Assembly: GCF_001619615.1 (NCBI RefSeq)
Contig: NZ_LQQP01000008.1
Span: forward strand, 55,655-119,654
Length of the DNA stretch: 64,000 nt
Direction: 5' to 3'
From: Microbacterium sp. T32
GTDB taxonomy: Bacteria > Actinomycetota > Actinomycetes > Actinomycetales > Microbacteriaceae
The notes beneath the pieces were generated by a model. It was given only the letters and a program-made list of their open reading frames with translations. It was not told where the DNA came from and ran no database searches. The translations under genes and the position numbers were made by a program. This document shows, in pieces, positions 16,774 to 26,760 of this stretch. Numbering within the stretch: the stretch's first letter is position 1; every line of letters begins with the position of its first letter.

Positions 16774-18295
16774 GCGCAACGTCGACGAACGCCCCGTCTC
16801 CGAGAGCGGCGGCGGCATCTCGGCGCGACCGATGCTCGCGGCCGACCGGGAGGGCTTCGTCCACCGGCACGGACTGTGGAGCGAGGCGAAGTACGCCGCC
16901 GCGGGGCAGATGCGCCGCGTCGTGGACGAGCTCGGCATCGACATGGTCCGCTTCTCGTTCGTCGACCAGCACGGCATCCTGCGCGGGAAGACCATCGCGC
17001 GCGGGGGCCTTGCCGCCGCCCTCCGCTCGGGTGTGACGGCGCCGAGTTCGCTGCTGCTGAAGGACACGTCGGGGCAGTCCGTCTTCTCGGTGTTCAGCGC
17101 CGAGACGGGCGTCGGGGTCGGCGGGTTCAGCGGCGCCGGCGACATCGTGCTGGTGCCCGACCCCACGACGTTCCGCGTTCTGCCGTGGGCGCCGGGGACG
17201 GCGTGGATCCTGTGCGACCTGCACTTCCCCGACGGCAGCCCCGTGCCGTTCTGCACCCGCACGATCCTCCGCAACGAGCTGACCACGCTCGCCTCGCGCG
17301 GCTACGACATGACCGTCGGCGCCGAGCTGGAGTTCCACGTCTTCCGGGCCGAGGACGCCGCCCTCGGCACCGAGCACGTCGGGGCGCCCGGCCGCCCAGG
17401 TGCCGCGTCGCTCGCGGCCCCGACCACGCGCGGGTCGCAGCTGCTGCTCGAGGAGGGTCTCGACCGCATGCAGCCCCTCGTCGACGCGCTGTACCGCGGG
17501 CTGACGCTGCTCGACCTGCCGCTGCGTTCGATCGAGCTGGAGTTCGGCCCCAGCCAGTTCGAGATCACGATGGAGGCGGGTTCCGCCGCCGAGATCGCGG
17601 ATGCCATCGTCCTGTGCCGCACCGCCGTCCGGCGCATCGCCGCCGGCCTCGGGTATCACGCGACGTTCATGTCCCGCCCGCAGGGGGCCGAGGGCGCGTC
17701 CACCGGGTGGCACCTGCACCAGTCGCTCACCGAGCGGGCGACCGGCCGGGGCGCGTTCGTCCCCGACGCCCCCGGCACCACCCTGTCGCTGCTCGGCTCG
17801 GCATACCTCGGCGGTCTGCTCGCGCACGCCGGTGCCGCGGCGGCCTTCACGACCCCGACGGTCAACGGCTACAAGCGGTACCAACCGAACTCGCTCGCGC
17901 CCGACCGCATCGCCTGGGGCATCGACAACAAGGGTGCGATGGTGCGCGCCGTGGGCGGCGTGGGCGACCCCGCGACGCGCCTCGAGAACCGCTCGGGCGA
18001 GCCCGCGGCCAACCCGTACCTGTACATCGCGTCGCAGCTGATCAGCGGCGTCGACGGCATCGACCGGGGTCTCATCCCGCCGGCGCCGACCACCGACCCG
18101 TACCGCACCGACGCCCCGTCGCTCCCGGCATCCCTGGGCGCCGCCGTCGACGCGTTCGAGGCCGACGCGGTGTTCCGCGCCGCGCTCGGCGACGTCGTCG
18201 TCGACTGGTACGCGACCATCAAGAGGGCGGAGTTCGCCCGCTACCTTCGCCACGTCTCCGACTGGGAGCAGCGCGAGTACTTCGAGATCTTCTGA
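16766..18295 (+). CDS. Glutamine synthetase-like gamma-glutamyl ligase
   Basis: A 509-residue GlnA-superfamily protein: N-terminal beta-grasp part MVRFSFVDQHGILRGK, catalytic strands GAELEFHVF and IELEFGPSQFEI, GWHLHQSL, and C-terminal NGYKRYQPNSLAPDRI with WGIDNKGAMVR. These features match PuuA/IpuC/AtdA1-type ligases, which join glutamate to an amine using ATP, rather than housekeeping GlnA. The ATG at 16766 overlaps the oxygenase stop by 8 bp. Next to a Rieske oxygenase and its reductase it recalls aniline catabolism, where the amine is gamma-glutamylated before oxygenation. The actual amine is unknown. Confidence 0.85.
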   Translation: MRERNVDERPVSESGGGISARPMLAADREGFVHRHGLWSEAKYAAAGQMRRVVDELGIDMVRFSFVDQHGILRGKTIARGGLAAALRSGVTAPSSLLLKDTSGQSVFSVFSAETGVGVGGFSGAGDIVLVPDPTTFRVLPWAPGTAWILCDLHFPDGSPVPFCTRTILRNELTTLASRGYDMTVGAELEFHVFRAEDAALGTEHVGAPGRPGAASLAAPTTRGSQLLLEEGLDRMQPLVDALYRGLTLLDLPLRSIELEFGPSQFEITMEAGSAAEIADAIVLCRTAVRRIAAGLGYHATFMSRPQGAEGASTGWHLHQSLTERATGRGAFVPDAPGTTLSLLGSAYLGGLLAHAGAAAAFTTPTVNGYKRYQPNSLAPDRIAWGIDNKGAMVRAVGGVGDPATRLENRSGEPAANPYLYIASQLISGVDGIDRGLIPPAPTTDPYRTDAPSLPASLGAAVDAFEADAVFRAALGDVVVDWYATIKRAEFARYLRHVSDWEQREYFEIF

Positions 18296-18303
18296 GGACC
18301 CCC

Positions 18304-19770
18304 ATGAGCCTTCGCCCCACCGTCACCGCGCTGCCCGAGTACGAGCCGTTCCTCCTCGGCGGAGAGTGGATGCCACTCGGCGAACGCCCCGCGCGCGTGG
18401 TGATCGACCCCGCCACCGGGGAAGTGCTCACGACCGTGGCCGACACCACCCCCGCCGACGTCGACGCCGCGGTCGCGCTCGCCGTCGCGACGCACGCCGA
18501 CCGCCGTTGGCGCGGCCTCGCGCCGCTCGAGCGCGCTCGCATCCTGAACCGCGTGGCCGACCTCATCGAGGAGCGGCTCGAAGAGCTCGCGGTGCTCGAG
18601 ACGCGCGACAACGGCAAGCCGATCGAGCGCTCGCGCGCCGACACCGCGATGGCGGCGCGCACGTTCCGGCACTTCGCCGGTGCGCCGTCGCGCCTCGGCG
18701 GCACGGTCGTCCCGGTGGACGGCGGCGGGCACCACGTCTACACGGTGCAGGAACCCGTCGGCCCGGTGGCGATCATCCTGCCGTGGAACTTCCCGATCAT
18801 GACCGCGGCGTTCAAGCTCGCCCCGGCGCTCGCCGCGGGCTGCCCCGTGGTCGCCAAGCCCGCGGAGGACACTCCGCTCACGCTCCTGCGCCTCGGCGGC
18901 ATCCTGGCGGAGGCGGGCGTTCCCGCCGGCACCGTGAGCATCCTCACGGGCGACGGGTCGGTGGGCGCCGCGCTCACCGCGCACCCCGGCATCGCGAAGA
19001 TCACCTTCACCGGCTCGACCGAGGTGGGGCGACTGGTCGCGCACGCCGCGGCCGACGACTTCACGCGCGTGACGCTGGAACTGGGCGGCAAGAGCCCGAA
19101 CATCGTGTTCGAGGACGCCGACCTGGATGCCGCGGTCCTCACCGCGATGCGGGCGTCGTTCGGCCACTCGGGGCAGATGTGCACCGCGGGGAGTCGCCTG
19201 CTCGTGCAGCGTTCGATCCTCACCGAGATGACCGCGCGGATGACCGCGGCCGTGGGCCGCGTTCCCGTCGGCGACGGCCTCGACGGCGGCATCACGGTCG
19301 GTCCGCTCGTGTCGGAGGAGCAGCGCGAGCGCGTGCTCGGCTACATCCGCGCCGGTGTCGAGGAGGGCGCGACGCTCCTCGCCGGCGGCGGGGTCCGCGA
19401 GCCGGGGTTCTACGTCGAGCCGACTCTGTTCGCCGACGTCACCAACGACATGCGCATCGCCCGCGAGGAGATCTTCGGACCCGTCGTCGGCATCATCCCG
19501 TTCGACGACGAGGCGGATGCCATCCGCATCGCGAATGACACCGCGTACGGCCTCGCGGCGGGAGTGTGGACCCGCGACCTCGGCCGGGCGCACCGCATGG
19601 CGGCCGCGCTCAACGCCGGCACGGTGTGGATCAACACCTACAACCTGTTCGACCCGGCGCTGTCGTTCGGCGGCACGGGGGAGTCGGGGCTCGGCCGTGA
19701 CCTGGGCGAGGAGGGCCTGCGCGGGTTCCTGGAGACCAAGAGCGTCGTGATCGCGATCCCGGAGGCCTGA
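18304..19770 (+). CDS. NAD(P)-dependent aldehyde dehydrogenase
   Basis: A 488-residue ALDH with all family motifs: PWNFP, KPAEDTP, FTGSTEVG, Glu259 in LELGGKSPN and catalytic Cys293 in GQMCTAGSR, then EEIFGPVVG. It oxidises an aldehyde to the acid. It starts 8 bp after the GS-like ligase. In puu-type gamma-glutamyl pathways an aldehyde dehydrogenase oxidises the gamma-glutamyl aldehyde formed by an amine oxidase, so this enzyme fits with the ligase and the copper/flavin oxidases of the regulon. Confidence 0.93.
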   Translation: MSLRPTVTALPEYEPFLLGGEWMPLGERPARVVIDPATGEVLTTVADTTPADVDAAVALAVATHADRRWRGLAPLERARILNRVADLIEERLEELAVLETRDNGKPIERSRADTAMAARTFRHFAGAPSRLGGTVVPVDGGGHHVYTVQEPVGPVAIILPWNFPIMTAAFKLAPALAAGCPVVAKPAEDTPLTLLRLGGILAEAGVPAGTVSILTGDGSVGAALTAHPGIAKITFTGSTEVGRLVAHAAADDFTRVTLELGGKSPNIVFEDADLDAAVLTAMRASFGHSGQMCTAGSRLLVQRSILTEMTARMTAAVGRVPVGDGLDGGITVGPLVSEEQRERVLGYIRAGVEEGATLLAGGGVREPGFYVEPTLFADVTNDMRIAREEIFGPVVGIIPFDDEADAIRIANDTAYGLAAGVWTRDLGRAHRMAAALNAGTVWINTYNLFDPALSFGGTGESGLGRDLGEEGLRGFLETKSVVIAIPEA

Positions 19771-19775
19771 CCCGC

Positions 19776-20786
19776 ATGCTCACCGTCCACGGCGTCTCGG
19801 GACCGATCGCCCCCGAGCGGCTCGGTGTCACGCTGCCGCACGAGCACGTCTACATCAACATGACGCGCACGACCCCGCAGGACGGCTTCCTCGCGGTCGA
19901 GGAGGAAATGCTCGCCGAGCTCGCGCTGTTCCGCGCCGCGGGCGGCTCGACGCTCATCGACCTCACGAACGGTGAACTCAGCGACTACGCCGCACCGTTC
20001 GGCGAGAGCGACGACATCACGGAGTTGCAGCAGAACCGGCGGACCGGATCGCGCTCGATCGCGAACGTCCGGGCGACGCGACGGGCCGCGGAGGCCAGTG
20101 GCATCCAGGTCATCCTCGGGACCGGCCACTATTACGACACCTACCTCGACAAGGAGTGGTTCGACCGGACGCCGACGAACGCCCTGGCCGACTTCCTCAT
20201 CGCCGATCTCCTCGACGAGATCCCCGGCACGGGCGTGCGCGCGGGCGTGATCGGCGAGATCGCCTCGGACCTGTCGCACATCACCGCGGTCGAGGAGCGG
20301 TCGTTCCGCGCCGCCGCCCGCGCGGGGCGCGAGACGGGTGCCCTCATCACGACCCACGCCGCGTCGTTCCCGACGGGCCTCGCACAGCTCGAGATCCTGA
20401 CCGAGGAGGGCGTCGACCCGTCGCGCGTCGTGATCGGCCACGCCGACACGGTCAAGAGCGTCGACTACTCGCTCGAGCTCCTCCGTCGCGGGGCGTTCGT
20501 GGAGTACGACTGCCTCATGACCTGCCGCGTGGGCGGGATGCTCGTGCGCCACCAGATCGACCGGCGCATCGACTACCTCCGCCGCATCATCGACGCGGGC
20601 TACGCCGACCGGGTCCTCCTGTCGCACGACGTCTGCCAGCGGTCGCACCTGCGCGCGTACGGCGGCCCGGGATACACGTTCCTCTTCGAGGAGTTCCGTC
20701 GGATCGCCGTCGAATCCGGCATCGCCCCCGAGGTCCTCGACGCCATCCACCGCGACAACCCGCGTCGCGCCGTCTTCGGGGAGTGA
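19776..20786 (+). CDS. Phosphotriesterase-family metal hydrolase (PTE-1, ligands intact)
   Basis: A 336-residue TIM-barrel amidohydrolase of the phosphotriesterase/lactonase group. Metal ligands are all present: His22 and His24 in PHEHV, bridging Glu in VIGEIASD, His in ITTHAAS and in VIGHADT, and Asp in LSHDVCQR. The bridging carboxylate is Glu, as in E. coli PHP, rather than carbamylated Lys. Relatives hydrolyse lactones, phosphoesters or N-acyl/carbamoyl compounds; the substrate is not evident. GGAGG precedes the ATG, 5 bp after the ALDH. Confidence 0.88.
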   Translation: MLTVHGVSGPIAPERLGVTLPHEHVYINMTRTTPQDGFLAVEEEMLAELALFRAAGGSTLIDLTNGELSDYAAPFGESDDITELQQNRRTGSRSIANVRATRRAAEASGIQVILGTGHYYDTYLDKEWFDRTPTNALADFLIADLLDEIPGTGVRAGVIGEIASDLSHITAVEERSFRAAARAGRETGALITTHAASFPTGLAQLEILTEEGVDPSRVVIGHADTVKSVDYSLELLRRGAFVEYDCLMTCRVGGMLVRHQIDRRIDYLRRIIDAGYADRVLLSHDVCQRSHLRAYGGPGYTFLFEEFRRIAVESGIAPEVLDAIHRDNPRRAVFGE

Positions 20787-20789
20787 CCG

Positions 20790-21812
20790 ATGCCCATCCA
20801 CACCGTCCTGGGGCCTATCGACGCCGCCGACCTCGGCCGCACCTCGATGCACGAGCACCTGCTGAGCGACCTGCGCATCTGGGCGAAGGCCCCCACCGAG
20901 CTCCCGCCCGAGGGTGTGCCGATGGGCCCGGAGCTCATGGCGTACCTGCGCTGGAACTTCCTCTCGATCCCCGAGAACATCGTCCTGCACGACCCCGACG
21001 TCGCCGCCGAGGAGGTGGCACACGTCGTGACGTCCGGGGGATCGGGCGTCGTCGAGCTCACCCTCGACGGCATGGGACGCCGTCTGGCCGAACTCCCCGA
21101 GATCTCCCGCCGCTCCGGCGTGCACGTCATGGTCGGGGCCGGGTTCTACGTCGAGCCCACGATGCCCGATGACGTGCGGACCGCCGACGTCGACACCCTC
21201 ACCGAGCTGCTCCTGAGCCAGCTGCGCGACGGCATCGACGGCACCGGCATCCGCCCCGCCCTCCTCGGCGAGATCGGCACCAGCTACCCCGTGACGGATG
21301 CCGAGTGGCGGTCGCTGCGCGCGGCGGCGCGTGCCGGGGCCGAGACCGGGGCCACCGTCTACACCCACCAGTCGTTCCGCGGCATGGCCGGGACCGAGGT
21401 GCTCGAGGTGCTGGTCGAGGAGGGCATGTCGCCCGACCGCGTGATCATCGGCCACCTCGACGAGTACTGGGACCGGGCCTACCACCGCGACATCGCGCAG
21501 GCCGGAGCCGTGCTGGCGTACGACACCTTCGGGTCGGACTTCTACTACGGCAGCACGGACCTGCGGAACCCGACCGACGCCGAGCGACTCGAGATGGTCG
21601 AGTGGCTGCTGTCCGAGGGCTACGGCGACCAGCTCGTGATCGCGCAGGACGTCTGGGCGCAGGCCAACCTCCGCCGCAACGGCGGGCGCGGCTACGACCA
21701 CCTCTTCGCGCGCATCGGCCCCGCCATCGCGACCATCGCCGGCGATCCGGCGGTCGCCGATCAGATCCTCATCCACACCCCCCGGCGGTTGCTCGACCGT
21801 CCGACGCTCTAG
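20790..21812 (+). CDS. Phosphotriesterase-family metal hydrolase (PTE-2, ligands intact)
   Basis: A 340-residue paralogue of the preceding gene with the full ligand set: His21 and His23 in MHEHLL, Glu in LLGEIGTSY, His in VYTHQSF and IIGHLDE, Asp in IAQDVW. It begins MPIHTVLGPI, closer in style to the two degenerate copies at 26757 and 39424 (both with ETVLGPVPA) than to PTE-1, so it probably represents the active version of that subgroup. It starts 3 bp after PTE-1 with GGGGAG upstream. Substrate unknown. Confidence 0.88.
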   Translation: MPIHTVLGPIDAADLGRTSMHEHLLSDLRIWAKAPTELPPEGVPMGPELMAYLRWNFLSIPENIVLHDPDVAAEEVAHVVTSGGSGVVELTLDGMGRRLAELPEISRRSGVHVMVGAGFYVEPTMPDDVRTADVDTLTELLLSQLRDGIDGTGIRPALLGEIGTSYPVTDAEWRSLRAAARAGAETGATVYTHQSFRGMAGTEVLEVLVEEGMSPDRVIIGHLDEYWDRAYHRDIAQAGAVLAYDTFGSDFYYGSTDLRNPTDAERLEMVEWLLSEGYGDQLVIAQDVWAQANLRRNGGRGYDHLFARIGPAIATIAGDPAVADQILIHTPRRLLDRPTL

Positions 21813-21820
21813 GAGCCCTC

Positions 21821-22447
21821 ATGACCGACACCGCCCCCATCGGCCCCGCCCACCTGGTCGGGCGTACCGTCCTGATCGTCGTCGACATCCAGGGCGGCGC
21901 CGGCACCACCCCGCCCGAGGAGGGCGGCATCCCCGTGCTCATGGGCGGCCGCGCCGAGCGCCGCGAGCGCGTCCGCGCACTCGTCGACGGCGCCCGCGCG
22001 GCCGACGTTCCCGTCGTGTGGATCCAAGAGGTGCACAAGCGCTCGCTCGTCGACATCGGGCGCGAGCTCGACGGCTCCGAGGGTCCGCACTGCATCGAGG
22101 GCGACCCCGACACCGAGATCGCGGCGTGGCTCGACCCGCAGCCCGAGGAGTTCCTCATCCGCAAGCGCCGCTACTCGGCGTTCTTCGGCACCGAGCTCGA
22201 GATCGTGCTGAAGGCGTACAAGGCCGACACGGTCGTGCTCGTCGGCGGGCTCACCGACGTCTGCATCCACTACACCGCGGTCGACGCGCACCAGCACGAC
22301 TACCGCGTGCGGGTCGTGACCGACTGCGTCGCCGGGTCCACCCAGCGCGCGCACGACAACGCCCTCGAAGCCGTGCAGTACCTGCAGCGCGACGCCCTCG
22401 TGACAGCGGCCGAGGTCGAGGCTTCGTTCTCGCGGGTGCCCGCGTGA
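21821..22447 (+). CDS. Isochorismatase-family cysteine hydrolase
   Basis: A 208-residue protein with the Asp-Lys-Cys triad of the family: Asp in VLIVVDIQGG, Lys in FLIRKRRYSAFFGTEL and Cys in VGGLTDVCIHYTA, the last followed by DAHQHDYRV. Members hydrolyse amide, carbamoyl or ureido bonds (nicotinamidase, N-carbamoylsarcosine amidase, biuret hydrolase) as well as isochorismate. In this amine/amide context an amidase or carbamoyl hydrolase is likely. The ATG at 21821 follows AGGAG at 21811-21815; its end overlaps the GMC gene. Confidence 0.9.
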   Translation: MTDTAPIGPAHLVGRTVLIVVDIQGGAGTTPPEEGGIPVLMGGRAERRERVRALVDGARAADVPVVWIQEVHKRSLVDIGRELDGSEGPHCIEGDPDTEIAAWLDPQPEEFLIRKRRYSAFFGTELEIVLKAYKADTVVLVGGLTDVCIHYTAVDAHQHDYRVRVVTDCVAGSTQRAHDNALEAVQYLQRDALVTAAEVEASFSRVPA

Positions 22448-23961
22448 CGAGCGGCCTGCCCCGCGAAGCGGCGTACGTCGTCGTGGGCGGCGGGACGGCG
22501 GGAAGCGTCGTCGCCGCACGTCTCGCGGAGGCGGGCCACGAGGTGCTCCTGCTCGAGGCCGGACCCGACTTCGGACCCGAGGGCGATCCGGCCTGGCCGG
22601 CGGACTTGCTCGACGCGACGCGGCTGGGCCGCTCGCACGACTGGGGGTACGACTCGGGCGAGACCTACCCGTGGAAGGTCGGGTTCGAGCGCGCCCGCGC
22701 CATCGGCGGCTCGAGCGACGTCAACGGCTGCACCCAGACGTGGGGGCACCGCCGCGATTACGACGCGTGGGCCGAGGCGGGCCTCGCCGGATGGGCCGCA
22801 GACGACCTGCTGCCGCTGTTCGAGGAGGGCATGCGCCGTCTGCGCGTGCACCGCTTCACCGCAGACGAGCTCACGCCCTGGCAGCACGCCTGGTACGACG
22901 CCGCCCCCGCGGTCGGGATGCCGCGGGTGGAGACGCTCAACGACCTGGACGAGGCCGCAGGCTTCGCCCCCGAGGACATGAACATCCAGGACGGTGTCCG
23001 CATCAACGCGGCCTTCGGGTACCTCGATCCCGTCCGGTCGCTCCCGAACCTCACGGTCGTCGGCGAGGCGCTCGTGGACCGGGTCGTCGTCGCGCACGGC
23101 CGCGCGACGGGCGTCGTGGTGCACCACCGCGGCGAGGTCGTCGAGGTCCGGGCGGGCACGGTCGTCCTCGCCGGCGGCGCCTACAACTCCCCGACGGTCC
23201 TGCTGCGCTCGGGCATCGGACCGTCCGCGCAGCTCGCGCCGCTCGGAATCCCGATCGTCCAGCACCTTCCGGGCGTCGGGGAGAACCTCCACGACCAGCC
23301 GTTCCTCCTCCTGAGCTGGGAGGGGTCCGAGCGGATGAGCGCGGAAATGGATGCCGCCCGCGCGGCCGGGTGGGCTCCCGACGAGCAGGCGATGGGCAAG
23401 GCCGCCTCGAGCGTCGAGACCGAGGCGTTCGACCTGCACTTCCTGCCGTACAGCCCCACCCACCGGGGCGACGAGAAGCGGTGGAGCATCGGGACGTCAG
23501 CGCTCCTCCCGCGCTCGCGCGGGTTCGTGCGGATCCGCAGCACCGACCCCGAGGCGAAGCCGATCATCGACCACCGGTTCCTCACCGACCCCGAGGGTGT
23601 CGACGTCGCGATGCTCATCGACGGCGCGGAGATCCTGCGCGATCTCGCCGCCACGCCCGCGCTCGCGCCGCTCGTGGGTCGCGAGATCCACCCCGGCCCC
23701 GACACCTTCACGCGGGAGGCGCTCGCGACCCACCTGTACGCGCACCCCGACAACTACTGGCATCCGGTCGGCACGTGCCGGATGGGCGTCGACGGCGACC
23801 CGCTCGCGGTCGTCGACGCCCGCGGCCGGGTGCACGGCGTGGAGGGCCTGCGGGTCGCGGACTGCGCCATCATGCCCCGCGTGCCCCGCGCCACGACCGC
23901 GATGCCCGCCGTCGTGGTGGGGGAGAACATCGCCCGAATGCTGATCGAGGATGCCGCATGA
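22444..23961 (+). CDS. GMC-family FAD oxidoreductase
   Basis: A 505-residue flavoprotein: ADP-binding motif VVVGGGTAGSVVAARLAEAG, GMC signatures GGSSDVNGCTQTWG and GGAYNSPTVLLRSGIGP, and active-site His440 in YWHPVGTCRMG. The second active-site position, usually His or Asn, aligns with Thr in RATTAMPAV, so the catalytic pair is not canonical. Members oxidise alcohols such as choline or aromatic alcohols. The GTG start overlaps the previous stop (GTGA) and its own stop overlaps the amidase start. Confidence 0.88.
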   Translation: MTSGLPREAAYVVVGGGTAGSVVAARLAEAGHEVLLLEAGPDFGPEGDPAWPADLLDATRLGRSHDWGYDSGETYPWKVGFERARAIGGSSDVNGCTQTWGHRRDYDAWAEAGLAGWAADDLLPLFEEGMRRLRVHRFTADELTPWQHAWYDAAPAVGMPRVETLNDLDEAAGFAPEDMNIQDGVRINAAFGYLDPVRSLPNLTVVGEALVDRVVVAHGRATGVVVHHRGEVVEVRAGTVVLAGGAYNSPTVLLRSGIGPSAQLAPLGIPIVQHLPGVGENLHDQPFLLLSWEGSERMSAEMDAARAAGWAPDEQAMGKAASSVETEAFDLHFLPYSPTHRGDEKRWSIGTSALLPRSRGFVRIRSTDPEAKPIIDHRFLTDPEGVDVAMLIDGAEILRDLAATPALAPLVGREIHPGPDTFTREALATHLYAHPDNYWHPVGTCRMGVDGDPLAVVDARGRVHGVEGLRVADCAIMPRVPRATTAMPAVVVGENIARMLIEDAA

Positions 23962-25373
23962 GCCTGTCGCACCTGACCCGTCGTTCCGCGTCCGCCCTGG
24001 CCGAGGCGATCCGTCGCCGCGAGGTGTCGTCGGAGGAGGTCGTGCGCGCCCACGTGGAGCGCATCGACCAGGTCAACCCCTCGGTCAACGCGATCGTGTC
24101 GTACCGTCCCGAGGAGGCGATCGACCGTGCTCGTGAGCTCGACGCCCTCACCTGCCGAGGCCTCTCGATGGGCCCCCTGCACGGACTGCCGTTCGCGGTG
24201 AAGGACCTGATGGACGTCGCGGGGCTCCCCACCACGCACGGATCGCGCATCCACGTGGGCACGGTGGCCACCGCCGACAGCGTCATCTCGGGCCGCATCC
24301 GCGGTGCCGGAGGCGTCTTCGTCGGGAAGACGAACACGCCGGAGTTCGGTGTCGGCTCCCACACCTTCAACGACGTGTTCGGGATCACGCGCAACCCGTA
24401 CCACCTGTCCCGCTCGGCGGGCGGCAGCAGCGGCGGGGCCGCCGCCGCGGTGACCAGCGGCATGCTGCCGATGGCCGACGGGTCCGACCTCGGCGGCAGC
24501 ATCCGCAACCCGGCGTCGTTCGGCAACCTGGTGGGCCTGCGCCCGACCGCGGGCCGCGTCGCCTCGGCCCGGCCCGGCAACGCGTGGGACCCCGGCTCGG
24601 TGCTGGGTCCGCTGGCCCGCACCGTGCGCGACGCCGCCCTGCTGATGTCGGTGATCTCGGCGCCGGAGCGTCGGGCGCCGCTGTCGATCGACGAGGATCC
24701 CGCGCTGTTCCTGTCGCTGCGGCCCCGGCCGTTCGCCGGCGCCCGTGTCGCGTACAGCCCCGACCTCGGCGGCCTGCCCCTCGACCCGCAGGTGCGGGCC
24801 GCGACCGAGGCGGCGGCGCGTCTGGTCGCCGACCTCGGCGCCGAGGTGATCCCGGTCGACATCGACCTGTCCGAGGCCGACCTCGTGTTCGAGACGTTCC
24901 GCTCGCTGGAGTTCCTCGACGCGCACGGCCAGGAGGCCGCGGAGCACCCCGACCTGGTCAAGCAGACGCTGAAGGACGACATCGCGTGGGCCGGCGGCTT
25001 CACGGCCGAGACGCTCACGCGCGCCGCCGGGGCCCGCACGCGGCTGTTCCGCCGCTTCCAGGCGTTGTTCGAGGACGTCGACCTGCTGCTCGCGCCGTGT
25101 GTGCAGGTGCTGCCCTTCCCGGTCGAGTGGGAGTACCCGACCGAGATCGACGGCGTCGCGATGGACCGGTACTACTCCTGGCAGCGGTCCTGCAGCCGGA
25201 TCACCGCGACCGCGATGCCCGCCCTGTCGCTGCCCTTCTCGTTCTCGACCGAGGAGCTGCCGATCGGCGTGCAGTTCGTCGGTCCGTACCGCGCCGACCG
25301 CACGCTGCTGGAGTTCGGCCTCACCTGGGAGGGCGCGGTCGCCGACACGATGGCCCGCCGCCCGGCCCTCTGA
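23958..25373 (+). CDS. Amidase (amidase-signature family), copy 1
   Basis: A 471-residue amidase-signature hydrolase. The Ser-cisSer-Lys triad is visible: Lys82 in AVKDLMD, the Ser pair in GGSSGGAA, and nucleophile Ser181 in DLGGSIRNPA. These enzymes hydrolyse aliphatic or aromatic amides. ATGA overlap couples it to the GMC gene. It is paralogous to the amidase at 27773-29194; the shared phrases DEDPALF/AEDPAVF and WQ-rich C-terminal parts suggest a duplication within the cluster. Confidence 0.92.
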   Translation: MSLSHLTRRSASALAEAIRRREVSSEEVVRAHVERIDQVNPSVNAIVSYRPEEAIDRARELDALTCRGLSMGPLHGLPFAVKDLMDVAGLPTTHGSRIHVGTVATADSVISGRIRGAGGVFVGKTNTPEFGVGSHTFNDVFGITRNPYHLSRSAGGSSGGAAAAVTSGMLPMADGSDLGGSIRNPASFGNLVGLRPTAGRVASARPGNAWDPGSVLGPLARTVRDAALLMSVISAPERRAPLSIDEDPALFLSLRPRPFAGARVAYSPDLGGLPLDPQVRAATEAAARLVADLGAEVIPVDIDLSEADLVFETFRSLEFLDAHGQEAAEHPDLVKQTLKDDIAWAGGFTAETLTRAAGARTRLFRRFQALFEDVDLLLAPCVQVLPFPVEWEYPTEIDGVAMDRYYSWQRSCSRITATAMPALSLPFSFSTEELPIGVQFVGPYRADRTLLEFGLTWEGAVADTMARRPAL

Positions 25374-25398
25374 CCCACCGCCTCTCGAGGAGCCCCGC

Positions 25399-26760
25399 AT
25401 GACCCCGTCCCCCCGGAACGACACCCCCACGCTGCTGATCGCGCCCGTCCGCACGATGGACCCCGACCGGCCGCACGCCGAGGCGTTCGCGGTGCACGGG
25501 GGCCGGATCCTCGCGGTCGGCGACGTCGACGAGGTGCGGGCGGCACTCCCGGCCGCGTACGAGACGGAAGAACTCGACGGCGTGGTGCTCCCGGGGCTCA
25601 TCGACGCGCACCTGCACATGCAGCGCGGTGGCCTGAAGGGGAGCGAGCACGTCACCCCCGACGTCGACGTCGACGGCTACATCGAGGCGATGGCGCGCAC
25701 GTTCGACGACGAGGACTGGACCGGCGCCGAACCGCCCACGCTGGATCAGCGCGTCGCCGGGCTCGACCTCGTGCAGCCGCTCTTCCACGCTCTGGGCTTC
25801 ACCGGCATCGTCGACCCCGCAGTCACGCCCGACGAGATGCGCGGCTACCAGGAGGCGCACCGCCGCGGGCGGCTCACCATGCGCACCGTCGCGATGCCGT
25901 ACCTCGAGATCGGCTCGCCCGACACCCCCGACGTCGACGCCGTGATCGCGCACCTCGCGGGCACCGGGGTCTCCACCGGCTTCGGTGACGACGTCCTGCG
26001 CCTCGGCCCGATCAAGGTGTACGCCGACGGTGAGGCGCTCAAGGGGCAGGCCCTCCTCGACGAGCCGTGGGATGCCACCGGCTACCGCGGCGAGCAGCGG
26101 ATCCCGGATGCCGAGTACGCCCGCCTCGTCGCGTTCTGCGCCGCGAACGGGTGGGGCGTCGGCACGCACGCCGTCGGGGGAGCCGCGATCGGACTCGTCG
26201 CGCGGGAGTACGCGCGCGCCGGCGCCGCGGTCGCGGAGAACCGCTACCAGGTCATCCACGGCTACCTCGAGCCGAGCGCCGAGACGATGCGTCTGGCCGG
26301 CAGCGTGGGGGTCGTGGCATCCCTCCAGCCCTCGATCATCTGGCACAACGGCGTGGGCCTCCGCGAGAAGCTGGGGGAGCGCGCGGAACGCGCCAACCCC
26401 ATGCGGTCGTGGATCGACGCGGGCGCGGTGCTCGCGCTCGGGTCGGACGGGCCGTACTTCGCGTTCGACCCCCGCCACCTCATGTGGCAGGCCGTCACCC
26501 GGCACGTCGCGAACGCGACCGAGCCGCTCGACCCGTCCGAGGCGATCACGCTCGACGAGGCGCTCGCCGGGTACACGACCGGCGCCGCGTACGCGAGTCT
26601 CGCCGAGCACGACCGAGGCATGATCCACCCGGGGATGCTCGCGGACTGGGCGCTGTGGTCGGCGGATCCCGTGGATGCCGGTGTCGAGGCGCTCCGCGGA
26701 CTGCGCGTGCGCCGCACGGTCGTCGGCGGACGCACCGTGTACCGAGCGGCCGGCGCGTGA
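25399..26760 (+). CDS. YtcJ-like metal-dependent amidohydrolase
   Basis: A 453-residue amidohydrolase. The N-terminal composite-domain strands lead to LPGLIDAHLHM (HxH metal pair), followed by GTHAVGG, VIHGYLEP and the C-terminal LALGSDGPYF with the catalytic Asp. This matches YtcJ/NfdA-type N-substituted formamide deformylases and related amide or ureido hydrolases. GAGGAG precedes the ATG at 25399. The substrate is unknown. Its stop overlaps the GTG of the degenerate PTE-3. Confidence 0.88.
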   Translation: MTPSPRNDTPTLLIAPVRTMDPDRPHAEAFAVHGGRILAVGDVDEVRAALPAAYETEELDGVVLPGLIDAHLHMQRGGLKGSEHVTPDVDVDGYIEAMARTFDDEDWTGAEPPTLDQRVAGLDLVQPLFHALGFTGIVDPAVTPDEMRGYQEAHRRGRLTMRTVAMPYLEIGSPDTPDVDAVIAHLAGTGVSTGFGDDVLRLGPIKVYADGEALKGQALLDEPWDATGYRGEQRIPDAEYARLVAFCAANGWGVGTHAVGGAAIGLVAREYARAGAAVAENRYQVIHGYLEPSAETMRLAGSVGVVASLQPSIIWHNGVGLREKLGERAERANPMRSWIDAGAVLALGSDGPYFAFDPRHLMWQAVTRHVANATEPLDPSEAITLDEALAGYTTGAAYASLAEHDRGMIHPGMLADWALWSADPVDAGVEALRGLRVRRTVVGGRTVYRAAGA